Shown here: one piece after another, positions 24,751-37,841 of the stretch
Layout: each line of letters starts with the position of its first letter
Position numbering within the stretch: the first letter of the stretch is position 1
Source: Pterois miles
Lineage: Eukaryota; Chordata; Actinopteri; Perciformes; Scorpaenidae
Direction: 5' to 3'
Length of the DNA stretch: 64,000 nt
Assembly: GCA_947000775.1 (NCBI GenBank)
Contig: CAMQGK010000416.1
Span: 1,680,001-1,744,000, forward strand
Position numbers and translations under genes: made by a program
Notes under the pieces: model-generated
Databases searched by the model: none
Seen by the model: only the letters and a program-made list of their open reading frames with translations
What the model was told of the DNA's origin: nothing

Positions 24751-27682
24751 CATTTTTATTCGGCATCAGGCCACTGATGTGACATTTAGAGTCAAAGCAC
24801 AAACTTTTTTAGGTCGTCAAAACAAAGCAAGCAATCATACAGAGTGGATATAGAAGAGTCACCTCCTCCCTCTCTCTGACCGTCTTATACCCTACATGCA
24901 TCTGTACTCACAGCTACACTTGTGTGTGTGCCGACACTCACCCCTGACGTGTAGTTCAGACTTTTTTCACCGACATTTCTTCCTTTTCTTTATCTGTGGA
25001 CATTTATATTGTGCTTCTGTGTCTTGGTGGGAAGTTACAAATTAAGAGCGAGAGTGGAAGAATTTCAGGAAAATCAGGAAATATCAACGGCCAATAAATT
25101 TGTCACCTGAATGTCCTAAAACAAAGTAAACTATGTATTTATTCAGATGGTTTTTGGCTTGGTGAAAAGCACTGTTATGGAAATCATTAATAACAAAGGA
25201 TATGAACAGCAGGTCATGCATGTCTTTTACTATAATAACCGAAAGTCATGGAAGTGTACTTAAAGCTGTAGCGGCAGGCCAGTGTTTCAGTACCAGGTGT
25301 GTCCTCTGCGTGGCGCTGTGTGGTCAGGATTCCCAGCAGTTTGGAGAGGGAGGAGCAGCCAGGCCACAGAGACAGAGGAAAGGACAGGAGAAGCTTGAGT
25401 TGTGCTGCAAGGGTTTTGCTTTGATACAAATCTAACAACAGAGAAAGAGCGGGGTAATTTCTCTGGCTTTTTTAATGAATGGTCACTTCCTCCAGCTAAA
25501 ACAACTTGCAGCCCTCCTTTGGAGTTGGTTCTTTTAAAGAGGCAGTCTGAGCACATTTCTGTTGAGAGACCTCTTAGCTGTAATCTTTGTCTTATTTATA
25601 TCCTCTTTTCCTGATTGTCTTCAGAAGAAGGTAGAGGAATTGAAGCATTTTACTCTTTAGGTGTTATTTAAATTATCTTAATCTTCTATGAAAATGATTT
25701 TTTTTCTGAACGGTGTTTGGTCCTCATAGTTAATATATTTCATTTGACACAATCCAGCATCATATTCTGTATATATCTTAATAATTTAACCTCCAGATTG
25801 TCAGTAGGAAATAAGAAATGACAATAGCTTTCTAAAAGGAGCAGATGTTCTTTTAAAAGCATTTTCCCCTCAACCTGCCATATAGTCAAGAGGATTAGGC
25901 TTTTGTACATTACACAGTACATTTGATTTAACAGTTGTGTGCCAGCAAAGGTAAGCTAGTGTTAGCGGCTTGTATTTGTTTCAGGCTGCGTCGGCAGGCT
26001 TCTCCCTGTGGTCGGCAGAGCAGCCAGAGCCCAGCTCGGCTTGAGTCAATAAACGGAGAGCTCAGCGCAAAACCACACTGCAATCGAACAAGCTGTTTAC
26101 TCTGAAAATTAGCCTTCCCCTGTACTTTTATGGCTTTTAAAGCAACCAAAAATACACAGTGTGAGGAATATGTATCTTGGCCGGCGTTCTGGCTCCGCCA
26201 GAGACCTCTGTCCTTTTTATACGAACCCTAATAACTCAATCTGCACAACCACTAAACCCTCTTATCACTGGGTGCCCGCCACTGCACTCATCATTATTTG
26301 ATTTGCAAAATTGGAAGGTAGAGATAAAGAAATAAAGCTGGCTTGCCATTACACACAGAAGGCACTTGTGGCTTCCAGCTTATTGCCTACCATGTGAAAA
26401 GTGCATGCTCTGAAAAACCAAAGCCTTCCGTTGTCACTGAATCAATAGGTTTTACATCCCACCTTCGCTCTGCTGCAGTGTGGGTCTTTTTTTCTTTTTT
26501 CTTTCCTTTCACACTCATTTGTGTGTGTGTGTGCGTGTGCGTGTGTGTGTTTTAATGAATCTTAAAGCCAGTAGAAGTGTTACAGCAAGTCTAAAGTTAT
26601 ACTAGTTTTGATCTTTATTTTATTAATTTTTAATTGATTCAAAATAAATAAAATACTATTGAAATTATTTCATTAATTTTTATTTCATTTTATTGTAGTG
26701 TTAGTTTGTTTTCAGTGTTTGCTAGTTTTAGTTTATGGCCTTTTTGTTTGTTTGTTTTCATTTTAGTGTCCAATGAGAAGTGACTGTGACATAGCGCCAT
26801 CTCCTGGAAGGTCAAGTCCGTCCAGTGTTTGTGGTTCAATGTCGCACGAGTTGACGAGAATTCAAGATGTCTCCTTTTTCCTGTAGTGATATATTGGAGC
26901 TAAAAAACAAAAACTGAAATTAATTTATACTCAGTTTTATTTCAGTGTTATTAGTTTTTTAACCAGGCAGCAAAGTTCAATTTAGTTTTAGTTTATTTTT
27001 TAAATGATATGATAAATATTTATTTTTGAACAATATTTTCCACTGTTAATTTTTTTTTATTTTAGTTTCAGTTTTAATCTACTATAATAAACTTACACCA
27101 GTGTTGGACTTGACATGGAACCTCATTTGTTACAGTCTACAGTATGTAGTAAATATAATTGAAACATCACCTTATTTTATACATTTAATACTGTCTGTTA
27201 AATACTATGCAGCAACATGGAAACACATTCACACATATTTAGTGTCTGACTAATGGTTGTTGATAAAGGTATGAGAAAATCTGAACTAAAACTAAACACA
27301 TTTTTTGTTCAGTAATTCAAGGATAAACAAAATATTGTCTTCAACCATATGCACTGTCCACTAGTAATATTTGAGCATGACATGCATAAGTAACCTTATG
27401 GATTCACATTTTTTTGAAAAGGAAAATGTCTACAGTCCTGGAAAGAGACTTCTTTACTCTTAACTCCTTGTTTACTCCTATCATGTCTAAGTGTTTTTGA
27501 CATGCCGTTCATTCAGACTCGGATGCTGTCAAAGCTCTGCTGGCTAAATTCGGATCAAATCGGCCCTGCGGTTTTTACCCGCTATTCAAACAGAGCTTCT
27601 GTCACAGCTCAATAGAAACTGCAATGTCAATAAATCAGCATTAGATCAGGGTCATTTTTAAATCAGATCTATATGTGCCACC

Positions 27683-27685
<3 letters not shown>

Positions 27686-27747
<62 letters not shown>
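27686..27747. repeat. (TG)n microsatellite
   Basis: About 62 bp of uninterrupted TG. Confidence 0.97.
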
Positions 27748-27750
<3 letters not shown>

Positions 27751-29120
27751 GATGCAGTGTGTAGCATGGGAGGGCTTTGGGATGTTTGATTATTAATGCA
27801 GAAGAAAGGACTGCTGTGATACCAATAACTAACAAAATACCATTTGCATTAAATAAAAGGAAGAACTGAAAAATCACTGTGAGCCACTTCTGTCATATTA
27901 TGATGATGAAGGAAATATTGAATGTTTCTGAGTGACCTCATAATTTTCACCCAGTTGCTCATAAAGACAGCGGAGGACGGCAGTAAGAGCAGCGCAGACG
28001 TCTCATTATCTCCTCTCTGTCTGATGGTTTCCTCTCCGTCGGGCTGCTGGCGTATAAGAGGAAAAGCATTCAGACCCGGACAGAGTGACAGATGCAGCCA
28101 GTCTCCTCGGCTCAGGAGGCTTCAAGCACACACTCATCCGTTGTCATACATGACAAATGTCATTCTGATTCATTCATTCATTCTGAAATTGAAATTCATC
28201 TTATGATATATATATATATTTTTTTTTTTACTTTTGTGTCCTTAATGAGGGGCGCTCGTCAGGACATTGTCTCACTTTAGGTCTTGCTAAATACAACTAA
28301 AATAAGTAAATTACTTAGATTAGTTTTAAGATTAGAATGAAGAGGATTAAATTATTAGATTCAACTTTATTTTTATTGCACACAGTCCAGATACTGAAAC
28401 AACGAAACGCTGTCCAGCATCTAACCAGTAATATATAGAAGTGTAAAATAAATGGTAAGGGGGAGATATGGAAATGATATATGTATATTTGTATATATGT
28501 ATATTCTGTATGTGTGCGTATGTACAGTATTGTGTGTGTGTGTGTACACATACAGTATTAACTAGGTTAATAAGGTGTAAGTGTAAGAAATAATAGTAAC
28601 AAATTATTGCCCTTGAGAGGAATTATTGTCTAAAATTGCACTTGGCATGCAAAGACATTTATATTGAATATCGGGTCAAAATCTGTCATTTTTAATTATT
28701 ATTAACAATGATCAATAAAGATCTGATACTATATCATACAATATTCATTTTCTGTATAGGTGTTCACACGTATGTCATCACCTTCATTAGAAACACCAAA
28801 TTAATAAAACCCAGACTTAAATTTTTAACCTCACATTCAGCAGGCTGCTTGTGTTTAGGCCAAGTTAGAGGGAAGAAACGGTTTCTGTAGTGTAAATATT
28901 GTACTCATTGTAGGTTGTATGAGCTTCCTCACATTCTTCTCTTAACAGTGTGGGATATTTTACTTCTTTCATCGTCCAACAAAACAGTTTGATTTGATTT
29001 TAATTATAAAATCTGAGTCAACTTTTAACCAATTATTCCATATCTGTTTGTCTCTCTCCAACCATCTCTCCCTCTCCTGCTCTCTAAATACGTTTGTAAG
29101 TGTGTATGCTGCCCTCCTAA

Positions 29121-29125
29121 CACAC

Positions 29126-29179
<54 letters not shown>
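29121..29179. repeat. (CA)n microsatellite
   Basis: About 59 bp of CA with one 'cg' interruption near 29129. Confidence 0.97.
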
Positions 29180-29182
<3 letters not shown>

Positions 29183-29473
29183 CCTCACACCACCCTCTCC
29201 TGCTTTCCCAGACATCTAATCATTAGCCATAACGTGTCCCTCTTTACTGTGAGGTACTAACTCCTTGGTTCAAATCAAATGATGGCTACACACACTCGCT
29301 TTTACTCACTCGGACGCACACACGCATGCACACACAGGATTGTTGGGGTGTGGGTGTCATCTGATCCAGCAGAGCTGTCGGACCCCCTCCCAGCTCTTCT
29401 TGCTGGTGACTCAGTCTTGTCTGATGAAGCCGTGTAAATACTGACATGCTGTAAACTTGGAGATCTGATTTCA

Positions 29474-29491
29474 GGGGGGGGGGGGGGGGGG

Positions 29492-29544
<53 letters not shown>

Positions 29545-29552
29545 TGTGTGTG
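29474..29552. repeat. G21 homopolymer joined to (TG)n
   Basis: A run of 21 guanines (29474-29494) passes directly into about 46 bp of TG and then a second short TG stretch. The combination is prone to G-quadruplex and Z-DNA and is a likely spot for length errors in assembly. Confidence 0.95.
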
Positions 29553-32500
29553 TACATGTTTTTTATGTAGTAGCCGTGTTTTGCTTCTGTATTGCGGTAG
29601 TTGTTTTTCCTCTTCATTACAACCAACTGCTCAGAGCACGATGCTCGTTGCCATATACATCATGTACACACTCATTTTTATGATGAAATCAGAAACATCA
29701 TGTCCTGGGATTTTTTTTTTTTTTTTTTGCTGTTGTCGAGTGTCTGCTTTTTTTTAGCCTCCTGACATGAGAAATGTCAATGAAAATACAAAACTTTCAA
29801 AAAAATGTTCCCAAATAGGGCTGTTAATAAAAGCTCCCCGTTAGGTTGCGGTTTGGGAACGGGGGACCGGGCAGGAAGCCATTTTCACACAGGCCGGCCT
29901 GACCTCGGCTCAGCCTCGACTGAAAATAGCAGACAAGCAAGATCGCCGTACAAAGAGAAAAGAGAGGGGGAAAGGGAAAACTGAGGAGATAGATCCCTCC
30001 ACCGCAACGTTACCTGAGAGAGAAAGAAAGAAGGAAGGAGGAGAAAAAAGTTGATGGCTTTTCCACCAGTCCTCTGATTCCTTTGCAAAACAGTAAATCT
30101 TGTGAAGTTTATTTTCTTTGCAGCATCTGTGTTTTATAAGGCTCTTTTAATTTGTTTTTACTCTGTCCGGTGGGGGATCCCCGCGCCTTCTTTTTTTCTT
30201 CCCCCTTTGTGTTCAACCCTTTTTAGCCCTCCCTCGCTCATCTCTGTCTCTTCTCCTCCCTTGTTTTTTTCTCTCTCCCTCTCTTTCCTCCCCCTGTGGA
30301 AGTGAGTGTTTTAATAATGATACTTTGGGGAACTGGGATGGTAGAACAGCTTTCTCCTCCTGCACAGAAAGAATACAGCTCCTCCCTCCCTCCTCTTCAT
30401 TCTTCTTCCTCTCTCCTGCTTTAATCCCTCCCTCCTTTAACATGTCTGGGAAACTTGGACAATCAAGGAATGAATGGTGGAAAGTGGAGATAGACTGATA
30501 TAGGTTTGCCGATGTTGGTCAGTTATCAAAAAACGATTTCAAGTAGGGGTGGTGACATTTTTAAATGTCGCCAATACAGTACTTGTGTTTCAATAGCAAT
30601 AAAATAAACTACATTTTCAATTCATTATATATCAATGTTGTAGCCTTTTTTTAATAATTAAACAAAAATATTTAACTCAAATAATAGACTTAATCTAAAA
30701 ATAATATAATCTAAAATCCCCTGATTTATATCAGCAAATGTCTGATCAAAGAAAAACTGCACCTTTTGGCATTCAAACAGCTTTCAGTAGCATAATTTTT
30801 CCATAATTAGACCCAGTGCAGATAGAGCTGCGGCGCTTGTGGAGGCAGCTGGAGGTCGGTGAAGGGTTGAAGAGTAATGATATTAAAGGAAGGAGTGTCT
30901 GTCTATCTCACTTCTCCCACAGGGTGTATCAATAATGGATTTTTGAAACGTATGTTGTGGTTGAATGACGTTGAGGAGATGCTTGAGCCAATGGGATCCT
31001 AGATCCCCAGTACATTCCCTCATCATTTATTGGGTGGAAGATATAATCCTACGGCTTATTATTTTATGATGTCAGTGCTTACGTATTGTTAAAAAGGATA
31101 AGTCATGAAGATTGGACTCTCATATACTTTCTTTTTGCTTATCTGACAGGGGCAGACGTAAACAAGCCAATATACTGACTTTTGATCCTGGACTGGTTTG
31201 ACACCCAGGCAATGTCATTCACATACTGTGTGACGGAAACTTCATGTAACTTTGACCAGTCAAGAATAAACATTACGCTTGAGGAATTATTCGTAGGAAG
31301 GCTGCTCACTCTTGCAAGTATGAACACAATAAAGCCAAGCTTCTAGTCACCAGGCAATCATCAGGGTTGTAGCTACAAAGGTCTCAGCACCATATTGTTG
31401 CAATGAATCATTTTCAAGGTGTATGTACAGTTTGTGGGAGTTTCTCTGTCCACAGATGTCTGACCTGAAAAATTATTCCATTCGAGAGGGAATTTTTGCT
31501 CAAGAACTGTCAGGTTTGACGTTCTGCGTTATAAAGTTCAAATCTTGTACTGTGTGTTCTTGTTGATATATGTCTTTATGAAACACTGCGATGCAACCTG
31601 CCTCACACAGCTGTTGATTTTTAGTATTAATGATCCATGATCTAAATGCTGTTCCAGAGGCTATACACCCTGTTTCTGTTGAACACATTTCAGCTGATAT
31701 ACAGTTGTTATTACAAGGTACAACTATTGGCATCTACAGCCAAAAAAAGGTTTTATCTTTTTGGCCATGAAAATAGGAAGTAAGTAAAATATATCAGCTT
31801 CAATCCAAAAATATCTTCACAAGCACAAAGTCTGGTCAGAACCATAAAAGTATTCCCTTGTTGGGACATCATAGGGTTTTTTGTTTGTCTTCCGTTCCCT
31901 GCCTCTTTCTCTACCCCTGCATCTCACAGCTGCAATATCATCCTCCGGTCCAAGGTCTCTCTTAATTCCCAGAGCATCACTCAACATGTCACCTGCCTAA
32001 CCTGCTGCCTCCTAACCCAGTTCCTCTGCAGTCCTGCTGGAGTTTTCTTTTCCTTTGACTGAAATATCCTCTCTGGCAGAACAATTCAAATAAGACACAG
32101 TGTCTGTGTGGACATACACAATCTTCAGAGCGTATTCTTTCGCACGTTGGCTCCTCATTGGAAGCCTCCAATGCAAATTGGGTATTAAAAGAGGGGAGAG
32201 AAACATGAGATAGCGTGACATGGAGCGGCTGAGGAGAGAGAAAGAGCGCGAAGGATAGAGAGAGAGGCTTAATGCGAGAAGAGAATGCAAATGCTGTTGA
32301 GACAGGGAGGGATGGATGGACGGATGGATGGAGGAGAGCTGGATGGATGGTTGGATTAAGGGAGAAAGAGAGATGAGGGTCAGGTGACAGTGTGACTTTT
32401 TGGCAGGGTCAGAGTTTTTCTCTGGACGACGGCGATGGAGCTGGATTTGCATTGATGGATCTTCTTTCCATGGGGATGTCATGTATCAGTGCTTGGGCAC

Positions 32501-32566
32501 ATCACGCCCTGGTCATTAATCAAATCATGGCCTCCGTCTAGAGCTATCTGTCTGCGCTTCTCATCT

Positions 32567-32650
32567 GTCTGTCTCTCTCTCTCGCTCTCGCTCTCTCTCT
32601 CTGTCTCTCTCTCTCCGCCTCTCTGTCGCTCTCTCTCTCTCTCTTTCTCT
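32567..32650. repeat. Imperfect (CT)n tract
   Basis: CT-rich array with several CG and GT interruptions. Long Ser-Leu frames here are artefacts. Confidence 0.9.
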
Positions 32651-33659
32651 TTTTCCCTCTCTATCTGTAGTAGCCTCGGTCAGCCTTTTCTCTTTCCCTT
32701 CCTCTCCACCTTTTTCTGCAAAGACTTTGTGTTTAACTTTTGTTTTATTATAATTAATACCCCTCAACAGTAGTTGAGAACATGCGATAAGTCTGCAGAT
32801 TTACATTTCAACAGGTCATTTAAAAGATGATTTTGATGAAACCAAACATGAGTGGCAGTATTTAGAGCTGTGTTTTCTGCAGTAGTGTAGTGGTCGTGAT
32901 ACGTGCAGGTAGTAATGATGGCACAGTGAAAATAACAGCTGGTGATGAAAATGGACTAGAAGGTTTCGGTCTTTGGCTCCAACCTGAACATGATCTTTTA
33001 TATATAATTTACATCTAAATGTAAATTCCAAATCATTAAATTCTAAGTCAATTTGAAGAATAAAAGCATGTGCACACACTAATACAAAATGTGCATGCAC
33101 ACTTTTTGTCCGATATAAAGCAGTGCTTAGACATGGTTCTTTGTAAAATGATGGACACAAGCACAGGCCTGATTTCCACTCCCACTGTTAGCCATAGGTG
33201 GATGCAGACACACCCTTAATCAGTTGTTTGCATATGTCTGCTCCGCCACTCTCTCTACCACAAAGAAGTCTATTTCACAGAATTACATTGGCAGAACTGT
33301 TTTAACAGCCACCCGTACCCACTGCTATTATTATTAAATCTGCACCAATCATAGAATAGGAAGTGACAATACTTGTATATTTATACTGTCATCGGCAGTG
33401 GCATCTCCATCATTGACATCATTTGTCAGAAATGTAGTCTGTAATGATTGAGATAATAGCAATCCTGTCCAATTTGTCAACAGTGGAGCAGTAGTTCTTA
33501 ACCAGGGGTCCGGGGACCTCCTTCAGGGAGCTCCAGATGGTCCCCTGAAAATTGTGTTTATTTTATCTATTTAGTTCACTATAGAAGTGAGCCCACTGTG
33601 GGTAGTCAGACTACTCAGTCAGACTACTAATAGACTGACTATTTGAATCGTAGGTTTTA

Positions 33660-33790
33660 CTTCCTTCACAGAATTGGTGGTAGCTTGCGGTGATGTTGCA
33701 GATCCAACTGAAACTTCGTGTACCTGTGTACCAAGTGTGTAGGAGAACTACGGCGTCTGAAACAAAATTCTGAATCTAAATCTTGTCAAC
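33660..33790. repeat. Fish interspersed repeat fragment ('gtaggagaactacgg')
   Basis: The strings 'gttgcagatccaactgaaac' and 'ccaagtgtgtaggagaacta' resemble 'tttgcagatcgtaaccaact' and 'gccaagtgtgagaagaacta' at 53045-53095, so the two belong to one repeat family. This copy is short and has lost its outer parts. Confidence 0.5.
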
Positions 33791-35159
33791 CTAAATTAAT
33801 GTCCCTCCATACTTTAACTCAGTATGTCTACAACTCCCTGCCACATACATTACACACCTACACAGACATGTGCAGCACCCTTGCCGTCTGTCTCTCAGCC
33901 ATCCAAGATGTCTTTTCATGTATCATCTTCTGTTGGTCCGTGATCTCTAACACGTTCCACATTAAGTTGTCTTCAGTGGGGGCTTTGACAGTTTAGGACC
34001 TCTTGGCCTTGAGTGACAGCACGGTATGCCCCTTTGGTCAACAGTGATCATCACCCCCATATCTGACTGGCCACACCTGTTCTACAATCCACAGCAAGAC
34101 TTATTTTAAGAGTGGGGGATGACCGCGAATAATGCAGCGGAGCAAAAGTGAAATGTCCATTTTGAATGAGGATGCTAAACTCATTGACACCCCCACCCCC
34201 AATCTTCACCCACCACTCTCCTCTTAACTGAAGCACCATTATGGCTTTTCAGGCTGCTTCCTGTTCAGAATTTTTTTTTTTCCTCGTCTGCCCTCTCCCC
34301 TCAACACAAAAGGTGGCTGCAGAGGCTCTGGGGGTGTAGCACTTTTGAAATGTGAGGGGCTTTCAGAAGCTGCCCCTGGTACAGACCTCTGTTAGTCTTA
34401 CCAGGAGAGGAACAGAAGGAAATGAAGGACAGGTTTGTGTAATGGTCTCCTGTCCCCCTCCGAAGGTCACGCAGCATTGTTGGCCAGCGGAGGTCTAAAA
34501 GACAGCCCTTTAGAGGGCCACAAAGCAGAGGTTTGGCAGGACTAATGAAACTCAGAGCTACACGTTAATGATCTAAAAGACTGGACCAAAACACTCAGCA
34601 GTCCCTTTCCGCTCCCATTCAACCTCCTCTTGATCGCTCCTTCCAAATAATGACAAGGCACTCTCCTCCCTACCTTTATTGTAACCTTTGATGTCCGCCT
34701 TGTTTTCTTTGTCTCCGCGTCGCCCCTCCCTCCTTTTCATTCCTTTATGTTTCCCGCCTGTCACTCATCTATTAAGGCAACAAATGGAACAAGGAAAACA
34801 TTCAGAGAGCGTATTGTGGTGCACCCACAGGTTTGCTCTTTATTTCTTTTGAAAGCACTTGAACTTGGAATTTTCCTTGGGCTGCCCATTGAATCAGCAG
34901 GGTACACTTTTTTTGTTGTAACTATTGTCACAGGATTACAGGAACATATTTGTTTTATAATCCGCATTTCTTTTCCCCCATAGTGTAATGTTTCTATGTG
35001 ACTATTTCTATGTGACTGTTTCTTTTCCCCTTACAGGGTCACCTTACCAAACTATTACAGTTAGTAGTGGTAAATGGAAACATGCTTGTGATTGTCACAG
35101 CACTGAGAAATGACATATAGAAACTCAACAGCAACATCTTCTCAGAAACAACGTCTGCA

Positions 35160-35870
35160 AAACCATTTTTTATAAAGATTGTGGGAGCACTATCTATGAT
35201 GCCCATATCTATAATTTATTCTAAACATACAGTTTTTATAATGCGTTATATTCTGCTTATAGCACTGTGTAATTATATTTATAAGAACTCATACATATTC
35301 ATAATACGTTATAGTAATAATCATATATTATACACTATAAAGCACTGAATAAGTAAGGGATAATGTACAGCGAGCCGGTCATTGTTGTGAAATAAACCCC
35401 AATGGGGTGATTTGTGTCAGTGTGGAGTGGTCTTGTATCACCCTGGGGTTTATTTAGTTTATAGTACATAGTTTATTACAATTCCCTTACTTACATAGTA
35501 CACTATAATGTTTTTAAAATACATTATAATGTGATTGTAAGTTATTCTAATTGGTCATTTGATTTAAGTAAATTGAAACAACACAAAATGATGTTGTTGT
35601 AAAATGTATTTCTACTTTACTTAAAGCAAACAATGACCAATTGGAGGAATTTATAATCATATCATAACGCATTATAACAGTGATTTTAATGCATTATAAA
35701 ATGATTATAATGTTACAATTCTCTATTGTTCTTGTAAATAATGAAAGAAATGAATGAAAGGAATTATTAAGTATTATGGTACTTGACATTATAGTTCGTT
35801 CTAAAATACTTTATAATTATACAGTGCTTATGAGCATATTATAATGCATTATATGCTTATATTGCATATT
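35160..35870. repeat. AT-rich fold-back element with central hairpin
   Basis: A central inverted repeat pairs 'gtaaggga' (35353-35360) with 'tcccttac' (35483-35490), and 'aataaacccc' (35391-35400) with 'ggggtttatt' (35445-35454). Around it, on both sides, 'cattataa', 'ttataatgc' and 'cactataa' strings recur many times in both orientations. The whole region behaves as a degenerate palindrome of about 700 bp. It is non-coding, and a non-autonomous DNA transposon of the fold-back type is the likeliest explanation. Confidence 0.55.
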
Positions 35871-36182
35871 GCATGCAATTTCAGCCCTAGTTATTGATTC
35901 AAGCACTTCAGAAAAATACATATATACAACATACACACAATTGCATGCCCCCCTTTCCTGCTAGAGGTAATCTCTGCCTGCCTGGCAAACAAGTAGTGTT
36001 GAAATGTGTCATCCAGTAAGATGGCGGCTGACTGTATGTGTTAAGTGAAACAGTGAAGTAGCAGCCTCTCTCCTGATGTAGCTGGTTAAGGTCATGAGGC
36101 ATTTAAGAAGCCCTTTGACATGGTCTGATTATGTTTGGCTGGAGCTGCATGGGATATATGAGATGAGATGTGTTTCTCTGAA

Positions 36183-36185
<3 letters not shown>

Positions 36186-36229
<44 letters not shown>

Positions 36230-36261
36230 AGTGTGCGCGTGTGTGTGTGTGTGTGTGTGTG
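36186..36261. repeat. Compound (CT)n-(GT)n microsatellite
   Basis: About 37 bp of CT followed by about 39 bp of imperfect GT. A second GT/GC-rich tract (gtgcgtgcgtgc type) lies at 36400-36460. Confidence 0.95.
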
Positions 36262-36900
36262 TCTTAGACCAGTGTGTAGGGCCTGTTGATTGGCCTTGAT
36301 TAACAGACTGCCAGGCACTAGAAGCAGAGCTAGTCTTTGTAATACAGCATCTTGAGCTGGTTATTTCCAATCATTCCACAGGAGGCCTTGAATCTGGGAT
36401 GTGTGTGTGTTTGTGCATGCGTGCGTGCGTGCGTGCGTCGTGTGTGTGCGTGGCGTGATGGTGTGGGTGTGAGGTTGGGAGGAAAAAATATGTAATAATG
36501 CACAGTATTCAAATAATTTTTTTTTTTTTCTTGGAAGGAAGGGTGTTTCAGTTTTGTTTAGAAGTTCTTTTGGCTGTCTGCTGAATGCCTAGTCTGCAGT
36601 TTAAAGTGAGTGACTGATAAAGTGAATGAGTAAATTTTTGATTTAATTCAAACTCAGCAATGTTGAGAATTAACATCTGTAAAGATGAGAAAAGAACCAC
36701 TGAGCGCTGCAAAATGAATTGTGTATAAAACCAGCACTCACAATGTAATTCTCAGTATTCTGCAACTATTACCCAGGAAGGACATGCGTCCGTTATGTTC
36801 CACTTCAAATCTATGGAAAGGATTTCTCTGACCATGCTGTCCAGGGAACATCCAGTGCTGAAAACACTTTAAATAATCCTGCCTCTCCATGTGTTTCCAG

Positions 36901-37051
36901 CCAAGCTGAGCAGCCAGGATTCATACAACAACTTCACCAATAACAACATGGGCAACCCGCGGCTGTCTCCGCTGCCCAGCCTCACTGTGGTGCTGCCTCT
37001 GGCTCAGATCAAACAGCCCATGACCCTGGGCACCATCACCAAACGCACCGG
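36901..37051 (+). CDS. bcas3: bcas3 coding exon: linker preceding the BCAS3 domain
   Basis: Acceptor 'tgtttccag', donor 'gtaggt'. Two bases complete the split alanine codon, 49 codons follow, and two bases (GG) remain. It reads AKLSSQDSYNNFTNNN, GNPRLSPLPSLTVVLPLAQ and IKQPMTLGTITKRTG, which is strongly conserved in BCAS3. The segment links the propeller to the C-terminal BCAS3 region; no catalytic function is expected. It is isolated: the upstream intron is 25 kb and the downstream one 21 kb. Its GG end joins the 58000 exon as GG|C, giving G-K-V-K. This matches the BCAS3 isoform that lacks a short alternative segment of about 15 residues known from mammals (that isoform detail is from memory). 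No ORF of similar small size coding for that segment was recognised in the following intron. Confidence 0.95.
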
Positions 37052-37104
37052 GTAGGTAGCACACGCATACACTCCACACGCCTTTATTCTCCACAGGAAA
37101 TCCA

Positions 37105-37620
37105 GTTTAAAGGAACACTTCACTTAGATCCTTAGTATATCAGTTACTCACCCCATGCTACTTTGTTTCTCTCACCTGCCTTCATTGTGAACGGAGAATA
37201 CGAAAATGCAATTTGAAAACGAAAATATAGATTGAAATTAAGTAAATTGGGGCCTTGTTTAATAACAGCAAAACTATATCAAAGCATCCATATAAAAATC
37301 CAACTCATGCAGTATAATTCAAGTCTCATTTATCCAGTCGTATAGTACTTCCTAAACACATGCATCTTCAGTAAAATCATATTATTTAAAAGCCTACAGG
37401 GGTGAGCTTTGCTAGCTGTAAGCAAGGATAGGCATATTTCCCAAGTACTTATTGTCAATGATTATAAGCTCTCCTTTAGAGTGAATGATCACTTTTCTCC
37501 TGGAATTTTCAGCCCTCAATATTACATTCCCATACAACTGAACTTTAGGGAAACATATTTTGTACCAGATTAAGTTTGAACTTTTAAACAGTTTTAAACA
37601 CAGTGGTTAATGTTACAAAT
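37105..37620. repeat. MITE-like fish repeat ('taaaggaacacttcac')
   Basis: Begins 'tttaaaggaacacttcactt', continues with 'tatcagttactcaccccatg' and 'attgtgaacggagaatacga', and later 'cattcccatacaactgaac'. These are strings I associate with a high-copy non-autonomous teleost element. The end is not sharply visible. No coding capacity. Confidence 0.4.
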
Positions 37621-37841
37621 TGAAACAAACACAAAATGCAAAAAACAAAACAAAAAAAAAAATAAAACTACTTGGTTAGGTTTATTAAAGAAACCCATCA
37701 GGATTAAAATGAGACTTTTAGTTTCAGTGTCAGTGTGACCCACCACCTCCTCACCAACTTCTGCAGACAGTCATTACAAATGTAGTTGTGATACGTCATA
37801 ATCTAATATGTTTCCCTCAAAAAGTAATTCACTGTGACCAG

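Noticed and set aside
26596..27095. T-rich block with 'ttttagtttta' words as a transposon
   Set aside because: The inverted ends are too weak and low-complexity to support an element boundary by eye. I mention it only in the intron description.
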